Part shown: positions 10,576 through 21,038 of the stretch, piece by piece
Layout of the letters: the number at the start of each line of letters is the position of its first letter
Position numbering within the stretch: position 1 is the stretch's first letter
NCBI RefSeq assembly: GCF_000018205.1
Contig: NC_009881.1
Span: 558,001-622,000, forward strand
DNA length: 64,000 bases
From: Rickettsia akari str. Hartford
GTDB taxonomy: Bacteria; Pseudomonadota; Alphaproteobacteria; Rickettsiales; Rickettsiaceae
Direction: 5' to 3'
Position numbers and translations under genes: made by a program
Notes under the pieces: model-generated
What the model was told of the DNA's origin: nothing
The model's database searches: none
Seen by the model: only the letters and a program-made list of their open reading frames with translations

Positions 10576-10654
10576 TGTCACCACGTGGTTTTGACCACGA
10601 TATCCAGACAATTTTCAAAAAAACTGGACCCCGTGGTCAAGCCATTGGGTGACA
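10576..10654. repeat. Palindromic repeat, type A
   Basis: The arms TGTCACCACGTGGTTTTGACC and GGTCAAGCCATTGGGTGACA lie in the gap between the methylthiotransferase gene and pheS. It could fold as a hairpin between the two cistrons. Confidence 0.75.
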
Positions 10655-10673
10655 AAACAAAATAAAAAAAATC

Positions 10674-11723
10674 ATGGAAAATATAGAAACAATATTAAGG
10701 CTTGCTGAAGAAAAAATCTTATTAGTACAAAACTTAAAAGCACTACAAGAATATAAAGTAGAATTTTTAGGTAAAAACGGTATAGTGACCGGTGAGCTTA
10801 AAAAACTAGGTAGTTTAAATGAACAGGAACGTAAAGAATTTGGTTTAAAAATCAATAAATTAAAAGATAAAATACAGAATATAATAAGAGCAACAGAAGA
10901 AATTTTAGAGGAGCAGGAACTAAAGTTAAAACTTGCTGCAGATAAAATTGATTTAACAATCCCTGCAAGGAGATATAAACAAGGTTCTATTCATCCAATA
11001 ACACAATGTAGTGAGGAGTTAATACAAGTATTTTCGCAGTTTGGTTTTACTATAGAAAACGGACCAAATATCGAGAATGATTTCCATAATTTTACTGCTC
11101 TCAATTTTGAAGATGACCATCCCGCAAGGCAAATGCATGATACTTTTTATTTGAAAGGTCAAGAAAATAATAAACCGCTGTTATTACGTACTCATACCTC
11201 AACAGTGCAGATTAGAGCGATGAAAAGCGGCAAACCGCCTTTTAGGTTTATAGCACCTGGTAGGACTTATAGATCAGATTCGGATATGACGCATACGCCG
11301 ATGTTTCACCAAATAGAAGGACTTGTTATTGATAAAAATATCAATATGGGGCATTTGAAATATGTTATCACAGAATTTATAAAAAACTTTTTTGAAAATT
11401 CTAATATTGAATTACGTTTTAGACCTAGCTTCTTCCCATTTACCGAACCTTCTGCCGAAGTTGATATTCGGATGAATAAACACGATAAATGGCTTGAGGT
11501 CCTCGGTTGCGGGATGGTTCATCCAAACGTGCTTAAAAATGTCGGTATCGATAGCAGCGAGTATCAAGGTGTTGCTTTTGGGCTGGGGGTAGAGCGTTTT
11601 GCAATGCTAAAATATAATATCAAAGATTTAAGACAATTTTTTGAAGGAGATATGCGTTGGCTTAAACATTATAATTTTGGGAGCTTTGATATACCGAGTT
11701 TAGCAGGAGGGCTGACGAAATGA
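10674..11723 (+). CDS. pheS: Phenylalanine--tRNA ligase alpha subunit
   Basis: PheS forms the catalytic half of the alpha2-beta2 phenylalanyl-tRNA synthetase. The 349-residue protein has an N-terminal coiled coil (residues 1-90), then class II motifs: [45 protein letters not shown] and the motif 3 sequence [12 protein letters not shown]. The stop overlaps the pheT start by four bases (ATGA), so the two subunits are translationally coupled. It starts at ATG 10674, just after a palindromic repeat. No defects are seen. Confidence 0.97.
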   Translation: MENIETILRLAEEKILLVQNLKALQEYKVEFLGKNGIVTGELKKLGSLNEQERKEFGLKINKLKDKIQNIIRATEEILEEQELKLKLAADKIDLTIPARRYKQGSIHPITQCSEELIQVFSQFGFTIENGPNIENDFHNFTALNFEDDHPARQMHDTFYLKGQENNKPLLLRTHTSTVQIRAMKSGKPPFRFIAPGRTYRSDSDMTHTPMFHQIEGLVIDKNINMGHLKYVITEFIKNFFENSNIELRFRPSFFPFTEPSAEVDIRMNKHDKWLEVLGCGMVHPNVLKNVGIDSSEYQGVAFGLGVERFAMLKYNIKDLRQFFEGDMRWLKHYNFGSFDIPSLAGGLTK

Positions 11724-14235
11724 AATTTACGTTATCATGGTTAAAGCAATTGTTAGAGACATCGGCTTCAGTTACTGAAATTGCCGAAGCCCTAACAGCT
11801 ATTGGTCTTGAAGTAGAAGAGGTGATAGATAAAGCGGCAGAGCTACAAAAATTTGAAGTAGCATATATAGCAAGTACTAAACCTCACCCGTCAGCCGATA
11901 AGTTAAAGCTTTGTGATGTTAAGACTAAAAGCGGTATGTTACAAATAGTTTGTGGTGCGAGTAATGCAAGAGCAGGTATGAAAGTAGTACTTGCAAATAT
12001 CGGAATAGAAATACCAAATGGTAAGTTTAAGATTAAGGAATCTATTATTAGAGGTGAAAAAAGCTGCGGTATGCTTTGCTCTGAAGAGGAATTACTGCTA
12101 GCTTCAGAATCTGAAGGGATTATAGAGCTCTCTGAAGATGCTGTAGTTGGAGAGAATTTTACTAAGTATTACGGTTTAGATGATCCTATATTTGTTATTA
12201 ACGTTACTCCTAATCGTGGTGATGCACTTGGAGTTTACGGTATCGCAAGAGATTTATCGGCAAAAGGACTCGGAATACTTAAAGAACTAGAAATTCCGGA
12301 AATAAAGAGTACATTTACTTCTAAAATGAAGCTTAAAGTGCAAGACAAAGAAGCATGCCCTTTATTTACTTTTAGAGAAATAAGAAATTTAAAAAATAAA
12401 CCAAGTCCTGATTGGTTACGGAAGTTATTAAAAAATGTCGGGGTACAAACTATTTCAAGCTTAGTGGATGTAACAAATTATATTTCTTATAGTTTTGGGC
12501 AACCGATGCATGTTTACGATGCGGATAAGATACGTGGGGGGATTGTGGTTGAGAGATATTCCTCTATGTCATTTCCGCGTAGGCGGGAGGCTAATAATGC
12601 TTATGGTAAAAGCGATGCTCTAGATAGTGATAAGGTTATTATGGCTTCCCGCCTACGCGGAAATGACATAGATGGCGGTGGGGATGACAACAATGACGCA
12701 ATTACTTTCCACGCCCTAAACGGAAAAGAATATTTACTTACCGAAAATGATTTAGCTATAAAAGATGAAAGCGGTATTCAAGGTCTTGCCGGTGTCATTG
12801 GCGGGGCTAAGAGTAGTTGTACTGATAGTACTACTAATATAATACTGGAAGCTGCATGTTTTAATGCTAAAATGGTTGCAGCTAGCGGGCGAAGATTGCA
12901 AATTGATACTGATGCTAGATATCGTAATGAGCGTAATATCGATAGAAATTTTACGGAAAAAGCTTTAGACATAGCGACTAATCTTATTTTGTCAATATGC
13001 GGAAATGGTGAAGTATCGGAAGTAGTGAAATGCGGTGAGAAAGAGCCGCAAAAAAAATCTTTAGATTTTTCAGCATATTATTTAGAAAAAATTACTGGAA
13101 TTAAATTAAATATCAAAGAGATAGAAGCTATATTAAATAAACTAGGATTTGTTACGGATGTTAAAGGTGAGATTATAAAGGTAATAGCTCCTTCTTGGCG
13201 TCACGATATAACTATTTTAGAAGATATAGCTGAAGAAATCGCTCGTATTTACGGCTATGATAAAATAGAAAGCATAAAATTACCTGAATTAGACCAAGAT
13301 AATAATAAACTAAGAGAGCATAAAAGAATATCCAGTTTTAAAAGGATATTAGCAAGCAAAGGCTATGATGAGGTAGTAACTAATTCTTTTATGAGTAGTG
13401 AGGATGCAAAGTTGTTTGCTGAATTAAAAGAAGAGTTGTTTTTGCTTAATCCTATTAGCATAAGAGACAATTATATGCGTCCTACTATACTACCGAATTT
13501 GTTAAGTATAGCAAGTAAAAATCTAGCACGCTCTGTAAAAGATATGGCTTTTTTTGAAGTTGGACCGAGTTTTATAGATTTAAATACAGAAGCAACTTAT
13601 TTGACGGCAATTATAAGCGGTTCATATAGTAATAAAAATCCTCATTCGCTTGGACGAGGCTATGATGTTTTTGATCTTAAAGGTGATTTAGAGCTGGTAG
13701 TAGATTATGCAGGACTATCTATAGATAAATGTATAGCAACAAATGGTACAGCATTGCCACAATATTATCATCCAACTAGAGCAGTAAATATAGGGCTTGG
13801 TAAAAATTTATTAGGTCATTTTGGACAGATACACCCTAAAATCTTGAAATATTACGATATTAATCAGGAAATATTTGCATTCGAGCTAAATATTACGAAT
13901 TTGCCGTTGATAAAAGCTAAATTCGGTAAAAGAGACGAATTTGCAGTATCAGATTTCCAAGCTAGTTTTAGAGATTATGCATTTATTGTTGATCAAGATC
14001 ATAGGGTTGGTGAAATAATATCATATATAAATAATTTTAATAAAAAGCTTGTCAAATCAGTTATATTATTTGATATTTATAGCGGTGATAAATTACCTGA
14101 AGGTAAAAATCTATAGCCATTAAAATAGAGCTACAAGCAGATGATCGTACGTTGTCTGATACTGATTTAAATTCGTTCAGTAAAGATGTAGTTGCTGCCA
14201 TCTCGAAAAAATTTCAAGGAACATTAAGAGAATAA
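11720..14235 (+). CDS. pheT: Phenylalanine--tRNA ligase beta subunit, with palindromic insert and 3' frameshift
   Basis: PheT carries the EMAP/OB tRNA-binding domain (residues 40-150, [13 protein letters not shown]), the editing B3/B4 domain, B5, the catalytic-like core and the C-terminal anticodon-binding domain. Two oddities are visible. First, residues about 280-318 are an extra segment encoded by a palindromic element (12564-12671). Second, the frame stops at 14116 after [10 protein letters not shown], but the next frame continues with [15 protein letters not shown] and ends TLRE at 14235. Adding one A to the A5 run at 14105-14109 would restore [11 protein letters not shown]. As sequenced, the protein loses about 40 residues of its C-terminal domain. 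dnaN starts five bases after the restored stop. Confidence 0.93.
12564..12671. repeat. Palindromic element inserted in frame in pheT
   Basis: Perfect 25-base inverted arms (12564-12588 and 12647-12671, core TTTCCGCGTAGGCGGGA) surround a 58-base centre. The segment keeps the reading frame and adds [20 protein letters not shown] and neighbouring residues to PheT between GGIVVER and AITFHAL. The arms resemble the short intergenic hairpins at 19964, 23277 and 42818. Confidence 0.85.
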
Positions 14236-14239
14236 CAAT

Positions 14240-15379
14240 ATGTTAAAATTAATAGTTGAAACAAAAACGTTAGTTCAGTCCCTAGGGTTTGCAAGTTCCG
14301 TTGTTGAAAAACGTAATGTAATACCTGAATATGCAAACATTAAATTATCGGCAAAAGACGGCAATCTAGAGCTTAGTTCTACTAATATGGACTTGTACTT
14401 AAGTCAAAAAATAGCAGTACAGGTAGTAAGTGAAGGTGAACTTACCGTTTCTACGAAAACTCTAAATGATATAGTCCGCAAACTTCCGGATTCTGAGCTT
14501 ATATTAACAGATCTCGGTACAACGGGACTTGAAATCAAAGGAAAAAATTGTAAATTTAATTTATTTACTTTGCCTGTTAGTTCTTTTCCTACAATGGATA
14601 GTATTAATCCTGAAGCAAGTTTTAAAATTTCCTGCACGGATTTTGCTAAAATAATCGAATCGACAAAATTTTCGATTTCTTTAGATGAAACTCGTTATAA
14701 TTTAAACGGTGTTTATTTACACATAAAAGACAAAGAGTTTTGTTCGGCAAGTACCGATGGGCATAGGCTTTCAATTTCATGGGTAACATTAGAAAAACAA
14801 ATAAAGAATTTTGGAGTTATATTGCCGCAAAAAAGTGCAGAAGAAATTTTAAAAATAGTTAAAGATCCTAAAAATATAAATGAAGATATAGAAATGTTAT
14901 TAAGTAGCAATAAGATTAAATTTATATGTAACGAAAATACTATTATGCTATCAAAGCTTATAGACGGTACTTTCCCTGATTATAGTGCTTTTATTCCAGA
15001 AAGCAGCAGCTCAAAATTAGTAATTAATCGAAAAATATTTGCAGATAGTATAGAAAGAATAGCGATAATAACCGTTGAAAAATTTAGAGCAGTAAAATTA
15101 TCATTATCTCGTGAAACCTTAGAGATTAGTGCTGTCGGTGAAGCAAGAGGTAACGCAAAAGAGGTTATTAATTCTTCACAAGATAAGGAAAGTTTTTATG
15201 AATATAATAGTGATGAGTCTTTAGTTATAGGCTTTAATCCACAATATTTAGAAGATGTCTTAAAAGCAGTGAAATCGGATTTAGTAGAACTATATTTTTC
15301 AGATGTTTCAGCACCAGTACTTATTAAATTTCCTGAGAATCCTAAAGATATTTTTGTCGTCATGCCTGTTAAGGTGTAG
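14240..15379 (+). CDS. dnaN: DNA polymerase III subunit beta (sliding clamp)
   Basis: DnaN is the ring clamp that holds DNA polymerase III on the template. The 379-residue length is normal for three clamp domains. Family features include [20 protein letters not shown] in domain 1, [11 protein letters not shown] and STDGHRLS in domain 2, and the C-terminal end [19 protein letters not shown], close to the usual MPMR-type terminus. It follows pheT almost directly, so it is probably cotranscribed with pheST, an arrangement unlike the common dnaA-dnaN order. Confidence 0.96.
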   Translation: MLKLIVETKTLVQSLGFASSVVEKRNVIPEYANIKLSAKDGNLELSSTNMDLYLSQKIAVQVVSEGELTVSTKTLNDIVRKLPDSELILTDLGTTGLEIKGKNCKFNLFTLPVSSFPTMDSINPEASFKISCTDFAKIIESTKFSISLDETRYNLNGVYLHIKDKEFCSASTDGHRLSISWVTLEKQIKNFGVILPQKSAEEILKIVKDPKNINEDIEMLLSSNKIKFICNENTIMLSKLIDGTFPDYSAFIPESSSSKLVINRKIFADSIERIAIITVEKFRAVKLSLSRETLEISAVGEARGNAKEVINSSQDKESFYEYNSDESLVIGFNPQYLEDVLKAVKSDLVELYFSDVSAPVLIKFPENPKDIFVVMPVKV

Positions 15380-15436
15380 AGTAGCTATATGTTATTCATG
15401 CAAGGCATTATTACGTGGATCAAAAAGCACACTCGA

Positions 15437-15536
15437 TGTCATCCCATGGCTTGACCACGGGATCCAACAAAACACTTAAAGTATTAATAATTTTAGTATT
15501 GTTAGCTGGATACCGCGATCAAGTCGTGGTATGACA
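15437..15536. repeat. Palindromic repeat, type A
   Basis: The arms TGTCATCCCATGGCTTGACC and CGATCAAGTCGTGGTATGACA flank an AATAATTTTAGTATT centre, in the gap between dnaN and the DUF3576 gene. A GCGGG-rich half-hairpin follows at about 15541-15572. Confidence 0.75.
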
Positions 15537-15669
15537 ATTAAGGATTCCCGCTTACGCGGGCACGACATAGATGGGTATATGAATTACATACAATTAGTTC
15601 AAATAATTTTTGACTAATAGCCAAAGCTTCTCTATTATTTCCCTCAGGCACCCTAATTAAATATTGGTT

Positions 15670-16173
15670 ATGAAAAAAATTATCGGATTATTTTTTGTAA
15701 TTATACTTAGTGCAATAAGTACTAGTATCTTAGCGGATGATTATCCAAAAACAGAACGAGAGCAGAAATGGGACGAAGTAGGTTCTATAGCAGGTGAAGA
15801 AGGGCTAGTTTTTAGACCTAGTAGGGTAAAAAACGAATCTACTAAAGCTGTAGGAGGTTCAGTTAATAAATATCTTTGGCAAGCAGCATTAGAGGCTATA
15901 AGTTTTGCTCCTCTTGCATCAGCTGACTCAAACGGCGGCGTGATTATTACGGAATGGTATAGCCCACGTTCTAATCCTAATTTTCGATTTAAAATCAATA
16001 TATTTATTAAAGACAATGTAATAAGCCCTGATTCAATTGAAGTGAAAGTATTTGAAGAAATGCTTAAAAGTAAACAATGGGTACTTAATGAAAATACCTC
16101 AAATCTTGCTATCACACTTGAAGATAAAATTTTAAGAAAAGCTAGAGATATATATATTAATAGTGCTAGGTGA
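15670..16173 (+). CDS. DUF3576 exported protein
   Basis: The protein has a signal peptide (MKKIIGLFFVIILSAISTS, cleavage likely after SILA) and a mature domain with YLWQAALEAISFAPLASADS, GVIITEWYS and RFKINIFI. This matches the alphaproteobacterial DUF3576 family usually found directly before leuS, as here. Its role in the envelope is unknown. ATG 15670 is preferred; an in-frame TTG lies six bases upstream. The 167-residue length is normal. A type A palindrome separates it from leuS. Confidence 0.85.
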   Translation: MKKIIGLFFVIILSAISTSILADDYPKTEREQKWDEVGSIAGEEGLVFRPSRVKNESTKAVGGSVNKYLWQAALEAISFAPLASADSNGGVIITEWYSPRSNPNFRFKINIFIKDNVISPDSIEVKVFEEMLKSKQWVLNENTSNLAITLEDKILRKARDIYINSAR

Positions 16174-16187
16174 TTATATTACCTGTA

Positions 16188-16268
16188 TGTCACCCCGTGG
16201 CTTGACCACAGTATCTTAGGCCACAGTCTGTGACACAAAACCACGTGGTCAAGCCGCGCGGGGTGACA
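16188..16268. repeat. Palindromic repeat, type A
   Basis: The arms TGTCACCCCGTGGCTTGACC and GGTCAAGCCGCGCGGGGTGACA sit around a nested GGCCACAGTCTGTGAC centre, between the DUF3576 gene and leuS, 19 bases before the leuS start. Confidence 0.75.
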
Positions 16269-16287
16269 AATAAATTAAAAAGAAGAT

Positions 16288-18900
16288 ATGAATCAAATAG
16301 AACAAAAATGGCAGCAAATTTGGCATGACGAGAAAGCTTTTGAGGTATCAAACGAGAGTAGCAAGCCAAAATATTACGTACTTGCAATGCTGCCTTATCC
16401 TTCCGGTAAAATCCATTTAGGTCACGTACGCAACTATTCTATAGGTGATGTGATTGCAAGGTTTATGACTATGCAAGGTTTTAACGTGCTTCATCCGATG
16501 GGCTGGGATGCTTTTGGGCTACCTGCCGAAAATGCCGCAATAAAAAATAATTCTCATCCGAAAGATTGGACTTATTCCAATATCGAGAATATGAAAAAGC
16601 AGCTAAAATCTATGGGCTTTTCTTATGCTTGGTCTAGAGAGATAAATAGTTGTGATCCGCAGTATTATAAACATGAGCAGAAATTCTTTTTAGAGCTTTA
16701 TGAGAGAAATCTTGCTTATCAAAAAGAATCACTTGTTAATTGGGATCCGGTTGATAATACCGTGCTTGCGAATGAGCAAGTTGTAGACGGGCGTGGTTGG
16801 CGTTCAGGTGCAGTAGTTGAGAAACGTTATTTAAAGCAATGGTTCTTAAAAATCACTGATTATGCTGAAGAATTATTAAACGAAATTCAGAATTTAAAAG
16901 AGTGGCCTGAAGCAGTCCGCTCTATGCAAGAGAAATGGATTGGTAAATCGATAGGTGCTAATTTTCATTTCAAAATTAAGGATAATGAAGATACTACTAT
17001 AGAAGTATTTTCAACAAAACCTGAAACCATTTTTGGTGCTGGCTTTATAGGAATTGCCTTTAATCATCCGATAATAGAACGATTAGTTTCTAAAACACCT
17101 GAAATATCGAATTTTATAGCTAAATGTGCAAATATAACCTGTTCTGTTGAGCTTGATAAAGCTGAAAAGGAAGGTGTATTTACAGGTCTTTATGTTACTC
17201 ATCCTTTCGATTCAAATATAGTTTTACCGGTTATTATTACTAATTTCGTGTTAATGGATTACGGTACCGGTGCTGTTTTCGGTTGCCCTGCTCATGATGA
17301 ACGTGATCATGAATTAGCTGTTAAAATGAATTTAACTATTAAGAAGGTAATTGAAACGGATATTGATGTACAAAAGACCCCTTATACGGAAGATGGAATT
17401 TTGGTTAACTCAAATTTTCTAAACGGCTTAACTAGTAATGAAGCAAAACAAAAAGTAATCGAGGAGTTTGAAAAATTAGAGATAGGTAAATGCACCATAA
17501 ATTATCGTCTAAAAGATTGGGGGATTTCAAGGCAGCGTTTTTGGGGTTGTCCGATTCCTATGATTCATTGTGAAGCTTGCGGCATAGTTCCAGTACCTTA
17601 CAAAGACTTACCAGTTACGTTACCTGATGATGTTAGTTTTGACGGTCACGGTAATCCTCTTGCTCATCATCCTAGTTGGAAACATGTTAATTGTCCGAAA
17701 TGCAATAAGCCGGCTATTCGTGAAACCGATACTTTTGATACATTTTTTGAATCATCTTGGTATTTTACGAGATATTGCAATAGCAATGCTACAGAGATGA
17801 CCGATAAAAAAGCTTGTGATTATTGGCTTCCTGTCGATAAATATATAGGCGGTATCGAGCACGCCGTTATGCATTTATTATATGCAAGGTTTTTTACAAA
17901 AGTAATGAACGAACAGCATTACGTAAGCGTTCGAGAACCTTTTAAAGGGTTATTTACTCAAGGTATGGTGTTGCATGCTACTTATAAAGATGAACATAAT
18001 AATTGGTTATATCCTGAAGAAGTAGTTAAAAAGGGTAATGAATTTTTTCGTAAGGAAAGCAATGATAGAGTAGTGCAGGGACGCATTGAGAAGATGAGTA
18101 AGTCTAAAAAGAATCTCATCGATCTTGAGACAATGCAAAAGCAATATGGGGCAGATGCTATTAGGCTTTTTGTACTGTCCGATAGTCCACCTGAGAAAGA
18201 TCTAGAATGGTTTGTAAGCGGTATTGAAGGCTGCTCACGTTTTATTAATAAGCTTGAGCAAATGTTTGAGGCAATAAAATTTTTATATAACGAAGCTAAT
18301 AAAGAGGAATTTGAAGGAAACACCGAACGCAGCACCGCAGCGTACACTTTAGTACGTGAAGATGCGAGTACCGGATCGATGTACAAATTACCTTTAGAAG
18401 CAAGTTATATTAACAAAGAGTTGAATAGGTTAGTTCATTTTACTATAAAGCACGTCGCAGAAGATATAAAGCATTTTGCCCTAAACAGAGCGATAGCACG
18501 TATGCGTGAGCTTGCTAATGCTATATCCTCTGAAATATCCAAAGATAAAATTGATGTAAACACTGTAAGGCATGGCTTTAATATTTTAGTACAGCTACTC
18601 AATCCTTTTATCCCACATATTACAGAAGAAATTTGGCAGAAGCTTGGTAATAAAGAGCGGTTATATAAATCAGATTTTCCTGCATTTGATGAGTCAATGC
18701 TAGAGTTAGATACGTATATTATGGCAGTGCAGGTTAACGGCAAACTCCGTGATACCTATAAGTTTAAAACTGCCGCAAGTGAAGATGCAATAAAGCAAAT
18801 TACTGTCAATTTGCCAAAGGTACAAAAATTTTTAGCAGGAAAAGAACCGAAGAAGATTATTCTCGTGCCTCGTAAAATTGTGAATATTATAGTTAATTGA
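16288..18900 (+). CDS. leuS: Leucine--tRNA ligase with RPE-1-type peptide insert
   Basis: LeuS charges tRNA-Leu. The class I HIGH-type motif is [19 protein letters not shown] near residue 33. The editing domain carries [17 protein letters not shown]. The WFTRYC catalytic-site sequence and KMSKS at residues 602-606 are intact. Residues about 671-711 ([16 protein letters not shown] through [11 protein letters not shown]) are foreign to the family. They match an RPE-1-type palindromic element and lie in the helical anticodon-binding region, in frame and without stops. The rest of the protein is normal in order, so it is probably functional with the insert on the surface. Confidence 0.96.
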   Translation: MNQIEQKWQQIWHDEKAFEVSNESSKPKYYVLAMLPYPSGKIHLGHVRNYSIGDVIARFMTMQGFNVLHPMGWDAFGLPAENAAIKNNSHPKDWTYSNIENMKKQLKSMGFSYAWSREINSCDPQYYKHEQKFFLELYERNLAYQKESLVNWDPVDNTVLANEQVVDGRGWRSGAVVEKRYLKQWFLKITDYAEELLNEIQNLKEWPEAVRSMQEKWIGKSIGANFHFKIKDNEDTTIEVFSTKPETIFGAGFIGIAFNHPIIERLVSKTPEISNFIAKCANITCSVELDKAEKEGVFTGLYVTHPFDSNIVLPVIITNFVLMDYGTGAVFGCPAHDERDHELAVKMNLTIKKVIETDIDVQKTPYTEDGILVNSNFLNGLTSNEAKQKVIEEFEKLEIGKCTINYRLKDWGISRQRFWGCPIPMIHCEACGIVPVPYKDLPVTLPDDVSFDGHGNPLAHHPSWKHVNCPKCNKPAIRETDTFDTFFESSWYFTRYCNSNATEMTDKKACDYWLPVDKYIGGIEHAVMHLLYARFFTKVMNEQHYVSVREPFKGLFTQGMVLHATYKDEHNNWLYPEEVVKKGNEFFRKESNDRVVQGRIEKMSKSKKNLIDLETMQKQYGADAIRLFVLSDSPPEKDLEWFVSGIEGCSRFINKLEQMFEAIKFLYNEANKEEFEGNTERSTAAYTLVREDASTGSMYKLPLEASYINKELNRLVHFTIKHVAEDIKHFALNRAIARMRELANAISSEISKDKIDVNTVRHGFNILVQLLNPFIPHITEEIWQKLGNKERLYKSDFPAFDESMLELDTYIMAVQVNGKLRDTYKFKTAASEDAIKQITVNLPKVQKFLAGKEPKKIILVPRKIVNIIVN
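18298..18420 (+). repeat. RPE-1-type palindromic element in leuS
   Basis: The segment of about 123 bases encodes [20 protein letters not shown] and [15 protein letters not shown]. The same peptide pattern appears in the dead pump gene at 1470-1580. It keeps the leuS frame. Confidence 0.85.
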
Positions 18901-19293
18901 TTTGAACTCACCTACTGCGTTATTCATCGTCTAGCCTATTATTTATAGGGTTTGCTCCTCGCTCCTTGTATCCGAATCCAACTAAATTTACTATATTGTG
19001 TGCATTGTTATTGTGAGAAGAACTACTCAGTGTCACTCCATTGCCCAGTTAAAAATACTAATAATTATTAGTATTTTAAGTTATATTTTTGGATCCCGTG
19101 GTCAAGCCACTGGATGACACCAAGTGCGTTTTCCAAACCACGCAACAATGCCTCTTCTGTAGCAAAGACATAGAGTCAAAATCATAGAGTATTACATCGA
19201 TGCCCTCTTTAAATAGAGTGCAGGATTTTATACTTGAAGTCAATTTACTATGTTAATACATTTAATATCTTTATTAACTTATCTTAATTTAAA
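18901..19293. other. Intergenic stretch with palindromic repeat
   Basis: No gene is supported here. A type A palindrome occupies 19031-19120, with ACTAATAATTATTAGT at its centre. The other bases hold only short, stop-rich frames. The two flanking genes converge, so terminators are expected, but I see no classic one. Confidence 0.6.
19031..19120. repeat. Palindromic repeat, type A
   Basis: It begins TGTCACTCCATTGCCCAGTT and ends CGTGGTCAAGCCACTGGATG plus ACAC. It lies between the convergent leuS and ribonuclease D genes. Confidence 0.7.
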
Positions 19294-19905
19294 TTAATGC
19301 ATAAAAATATCGATTTCATTCCAACCGATAAGGTCTAAATTAGCTCTTGTTGGTAAAAAACGAAAAATATCATGGGCAAGCTCGAGCCTATTTTCTCTCA
19401 GTAGCATTTTTTGTAACATATCTTTTAACTGATGCAAATAAAGCACATCTTTTGCTGCATATTCTTTTTGTTCTGAAGATAAATTGTCAGTACCCCAATA
19501 GGAAGATTGTTGTTGTTTTGAAATATTTATATTAAGCAATTCTCGGCATAAATCCTTAAGACCGTGGTTATCTGTATAGGTTCTAACTAGTTTTGAAGAT
19601 ATTTTAGTACAAAATATATTTTCTAAATCTATACTTAAATATTGTTTTATAGATGCTAAATCAAATCTAGCAAAATGAAATATCTTGCATCTAGTTTTAT
19701 CTAGCAATAACGCTTTTAAATTAGGAGCAGTGTAATCTTGATTTACAAAATGAACAAGATGGGCTTCACCATTGCCGTTACTAAATTGTAGCAAACATAG
19801 TTTATCTCTATGTAGATTTAAGCCCATTGTTTCGGTATCTATAGCGATATCTCCTTCAAGTTCAAAATTATCAGGTAGGTCGTTTTGATAAATTTTTATA
19901 GTCAT
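19294..19905 (-). CDS. rnd: Ribonuclease D-type 3'-5' exonuclease
   Basis: This is a 203-residue DEDDy-type exonuclease. Exo I is IAIDTETMGLNLHRD (about residue 20), Exo II contains KIFHFARFDLASI (about 98), and Exo III is YAAKDVLYLHQL with the required Tyr and Asp. It lacks the C-terminal HRDC domains of E. coli RNase D, as is usual in alphaproteobacterial short forms. It probably trims the 3' ends of stable RNAs in the cytoplasm. It stands alone on the minus strand, separated from ftsB by a short hairpin repeat. Confidence 0.88.
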   Translation of the reverse strand: MTIKIYQNDLPDNFELEGDIAIDTETMGLNLHRDKLCLLQFSNGNGEAHLVHFVNQDYTAPNLKALLLDKTRCKIFHFARFDLASIKQYLSIDLENIFCTKISSKLVRTYTDNHGLKDLCRELLNINISKQQQSSYWGTDNLSSEQKEYAAKDVLYLHQLKDMLQKMLLRENRLELAHDIFRFLPTRANLDLIGWNEIDIFMH

Positions 19906-19963
19906 AAATTATATTTAATTCTTTTTTAATCATGTTGTTTTGGATGTTCTGCTCATTTATTCT

Positions 19964-19992
19964 ATGTCATTCCCGCAGAAGCGGGAATGACA
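19964..19992. repeat. Short perfect palindrome
   Basis: TGTCATTCCCGC and GCGGGAATGACA form a 12-base-pair perfect stem with a four-base loop between ftsB and rnd. It could act as a terminator for the upstream minus-strand operon. Related GCGGG-arm hairpins are at 23277-23301 and 42818-42845, and within pheT. Confidence 0.6.
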
Positions 19993-20037
19993 CAAGCGTC
20001 ATGCAACCACAGCTTTAGTTGCTTGCAATGACGATAC

Positions 20038-20361
20038 CTACCTTTGACTAGGTGTGTCTTTTATTGTAAACACCTGCTCATTTGGAGCAGCTACTCCTAA
20101 AACTTTCTTTGCTTGTTCTTCCAACATATCTTTATTTAGCGATTCCGTTCGGAGTAATTTGACGTTATGTTCAAGTTCTACTCTTTCTGCTCGTAACCCT
20201 TTCAGTTCATCATAAGCTTTTTCAAGCTGCCTATTTACTTTTAAATATGCAATAATCCCTTTGTTCCCATATATGCAATGAAAAACAAAATATCCAAGCA
20301 GTAAAGCTAAAAAGATATTTAAAATTATTTTTTTAGAATGATTGTTTAAATGTAGTATCAT
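20038..20361 (-). CDS. ftsB: FtsB/DivIC-like septum formation initiator
   Basis: This is a 107-residue bitopic protein with a short cytoplasmic N-terminus, one membrane segment (IILNIFLALLLGYFVFHCIY) and a periplasmic coiled coil (residues 38-75), followed by a conserved-type tail. The architecture matches FtsB/DivIC, which joins FtsL and FtsQ in the division complex. It overlaps the cdsA stop by four bases and is the last gene of uppS-cdsA-ftsB. Function rests on architecture and family resemblance. Confidence 0.8.
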   Translation of the reverse strand: MILHLNNHSKKIILNIFLALLLGYFVFHCIYGNKGIIAYLKVNRQLEKAYDELKGLRAERVELEHNVKLLRTESLNKDMLEEQAKKVLGVAAPNEQVFTIKDTPSQR

Positions 20362-21038
20362 AAATATATATTCATAAAAAATAATACCGGAGCGGTTAAA
20401 ATAATACTATCAAATCTGTCTAGCACTCCTCCGTGACCGGGTATTATATGCCCACTATCGTTAATATTAAATTTTCGTTTAAAATATGAAATAAATAAAT
20501 CACTTGATTGAGCTATTAATGCTAATATACAACTAATTATAAACAAATAAATTTTATTTAAAAAATAGTAATTTTCAATATGAAAGTTTGGTATAAGACT
20601 CACTAATACCGCAACCAAACCTGCTGATAATATTCCTGTAACTAAACCGCTCCAAGTTTTTTTAGGACTGATTTTTGGAGCAAGCTTTGCTCCTTTAAAA
20701 GTTTTGCCTCCAATCATTGCAAAAGTATCTACAGACCAAATAATGCAAAAATAAAGCATAATAAGCCATTTATTAGTATCTTCCAATAATATTAATAGAG
20801 CTATAGGCATCGGGATAATAATTAGTCCCAGTACTGAATACGGTATAGAAGAGTAGGTCATATTATACCATTCACTTAACATTCCTACACCCACTAATAT
20901 CATTAGAATATAAAATAAAGGCTTAAACCATAATATAGCTACAACAAATAACGGCACTAAAACTACACCGGACAGGATTCTTAAGTATATATTTTGTTTA
21001 TCTTTTGCCAAATGTTCTTTTCCTTTTTGAGTAATCAT
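20358..21038 (-). CDS. cdsA: Phosphatidate cytidylyltransferase
   Basis: CdsA makes CDP-diacylglycerol from phosphatidic acid and CTP, the branch point of phospholipid synthesis. The 226-residue protein has multiple membrane helices. The C-terminal signature has ISPKKTWSGLVTG and then SDLFISYFKRKF followed by PGHGGVLDRFDSI, which is diagnostic. It overlaps uppS by 41 bases, with the start lying inside the uppS 3' end, and overlaps ftsB by four bases, so the three are one operon. With gpsA at 41.8 kb it links glycerol phosphate to membrane lipid. Confidence 0.95.
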   Translation of the reverse strand: MITQKGKEHLAKDKQNIYLRILSGVVLVPLFVVAILWFKPLFYILMILVGVGMLSEWYNMTYSSIPYSVLGLIIIPMPIALLILLEDTNKWLIMLYFCIIWSVDTFAMIGGKTFKGAKLAPKISPKKTWSGLVTGILSAGLVAVLVSLIPNFHIENYYFLNKIYLFIISCILALIAQSSDLFISYFKRKFNINDSGHIIPGHGGVLDRFDSIILTAPVLFFMNIYL

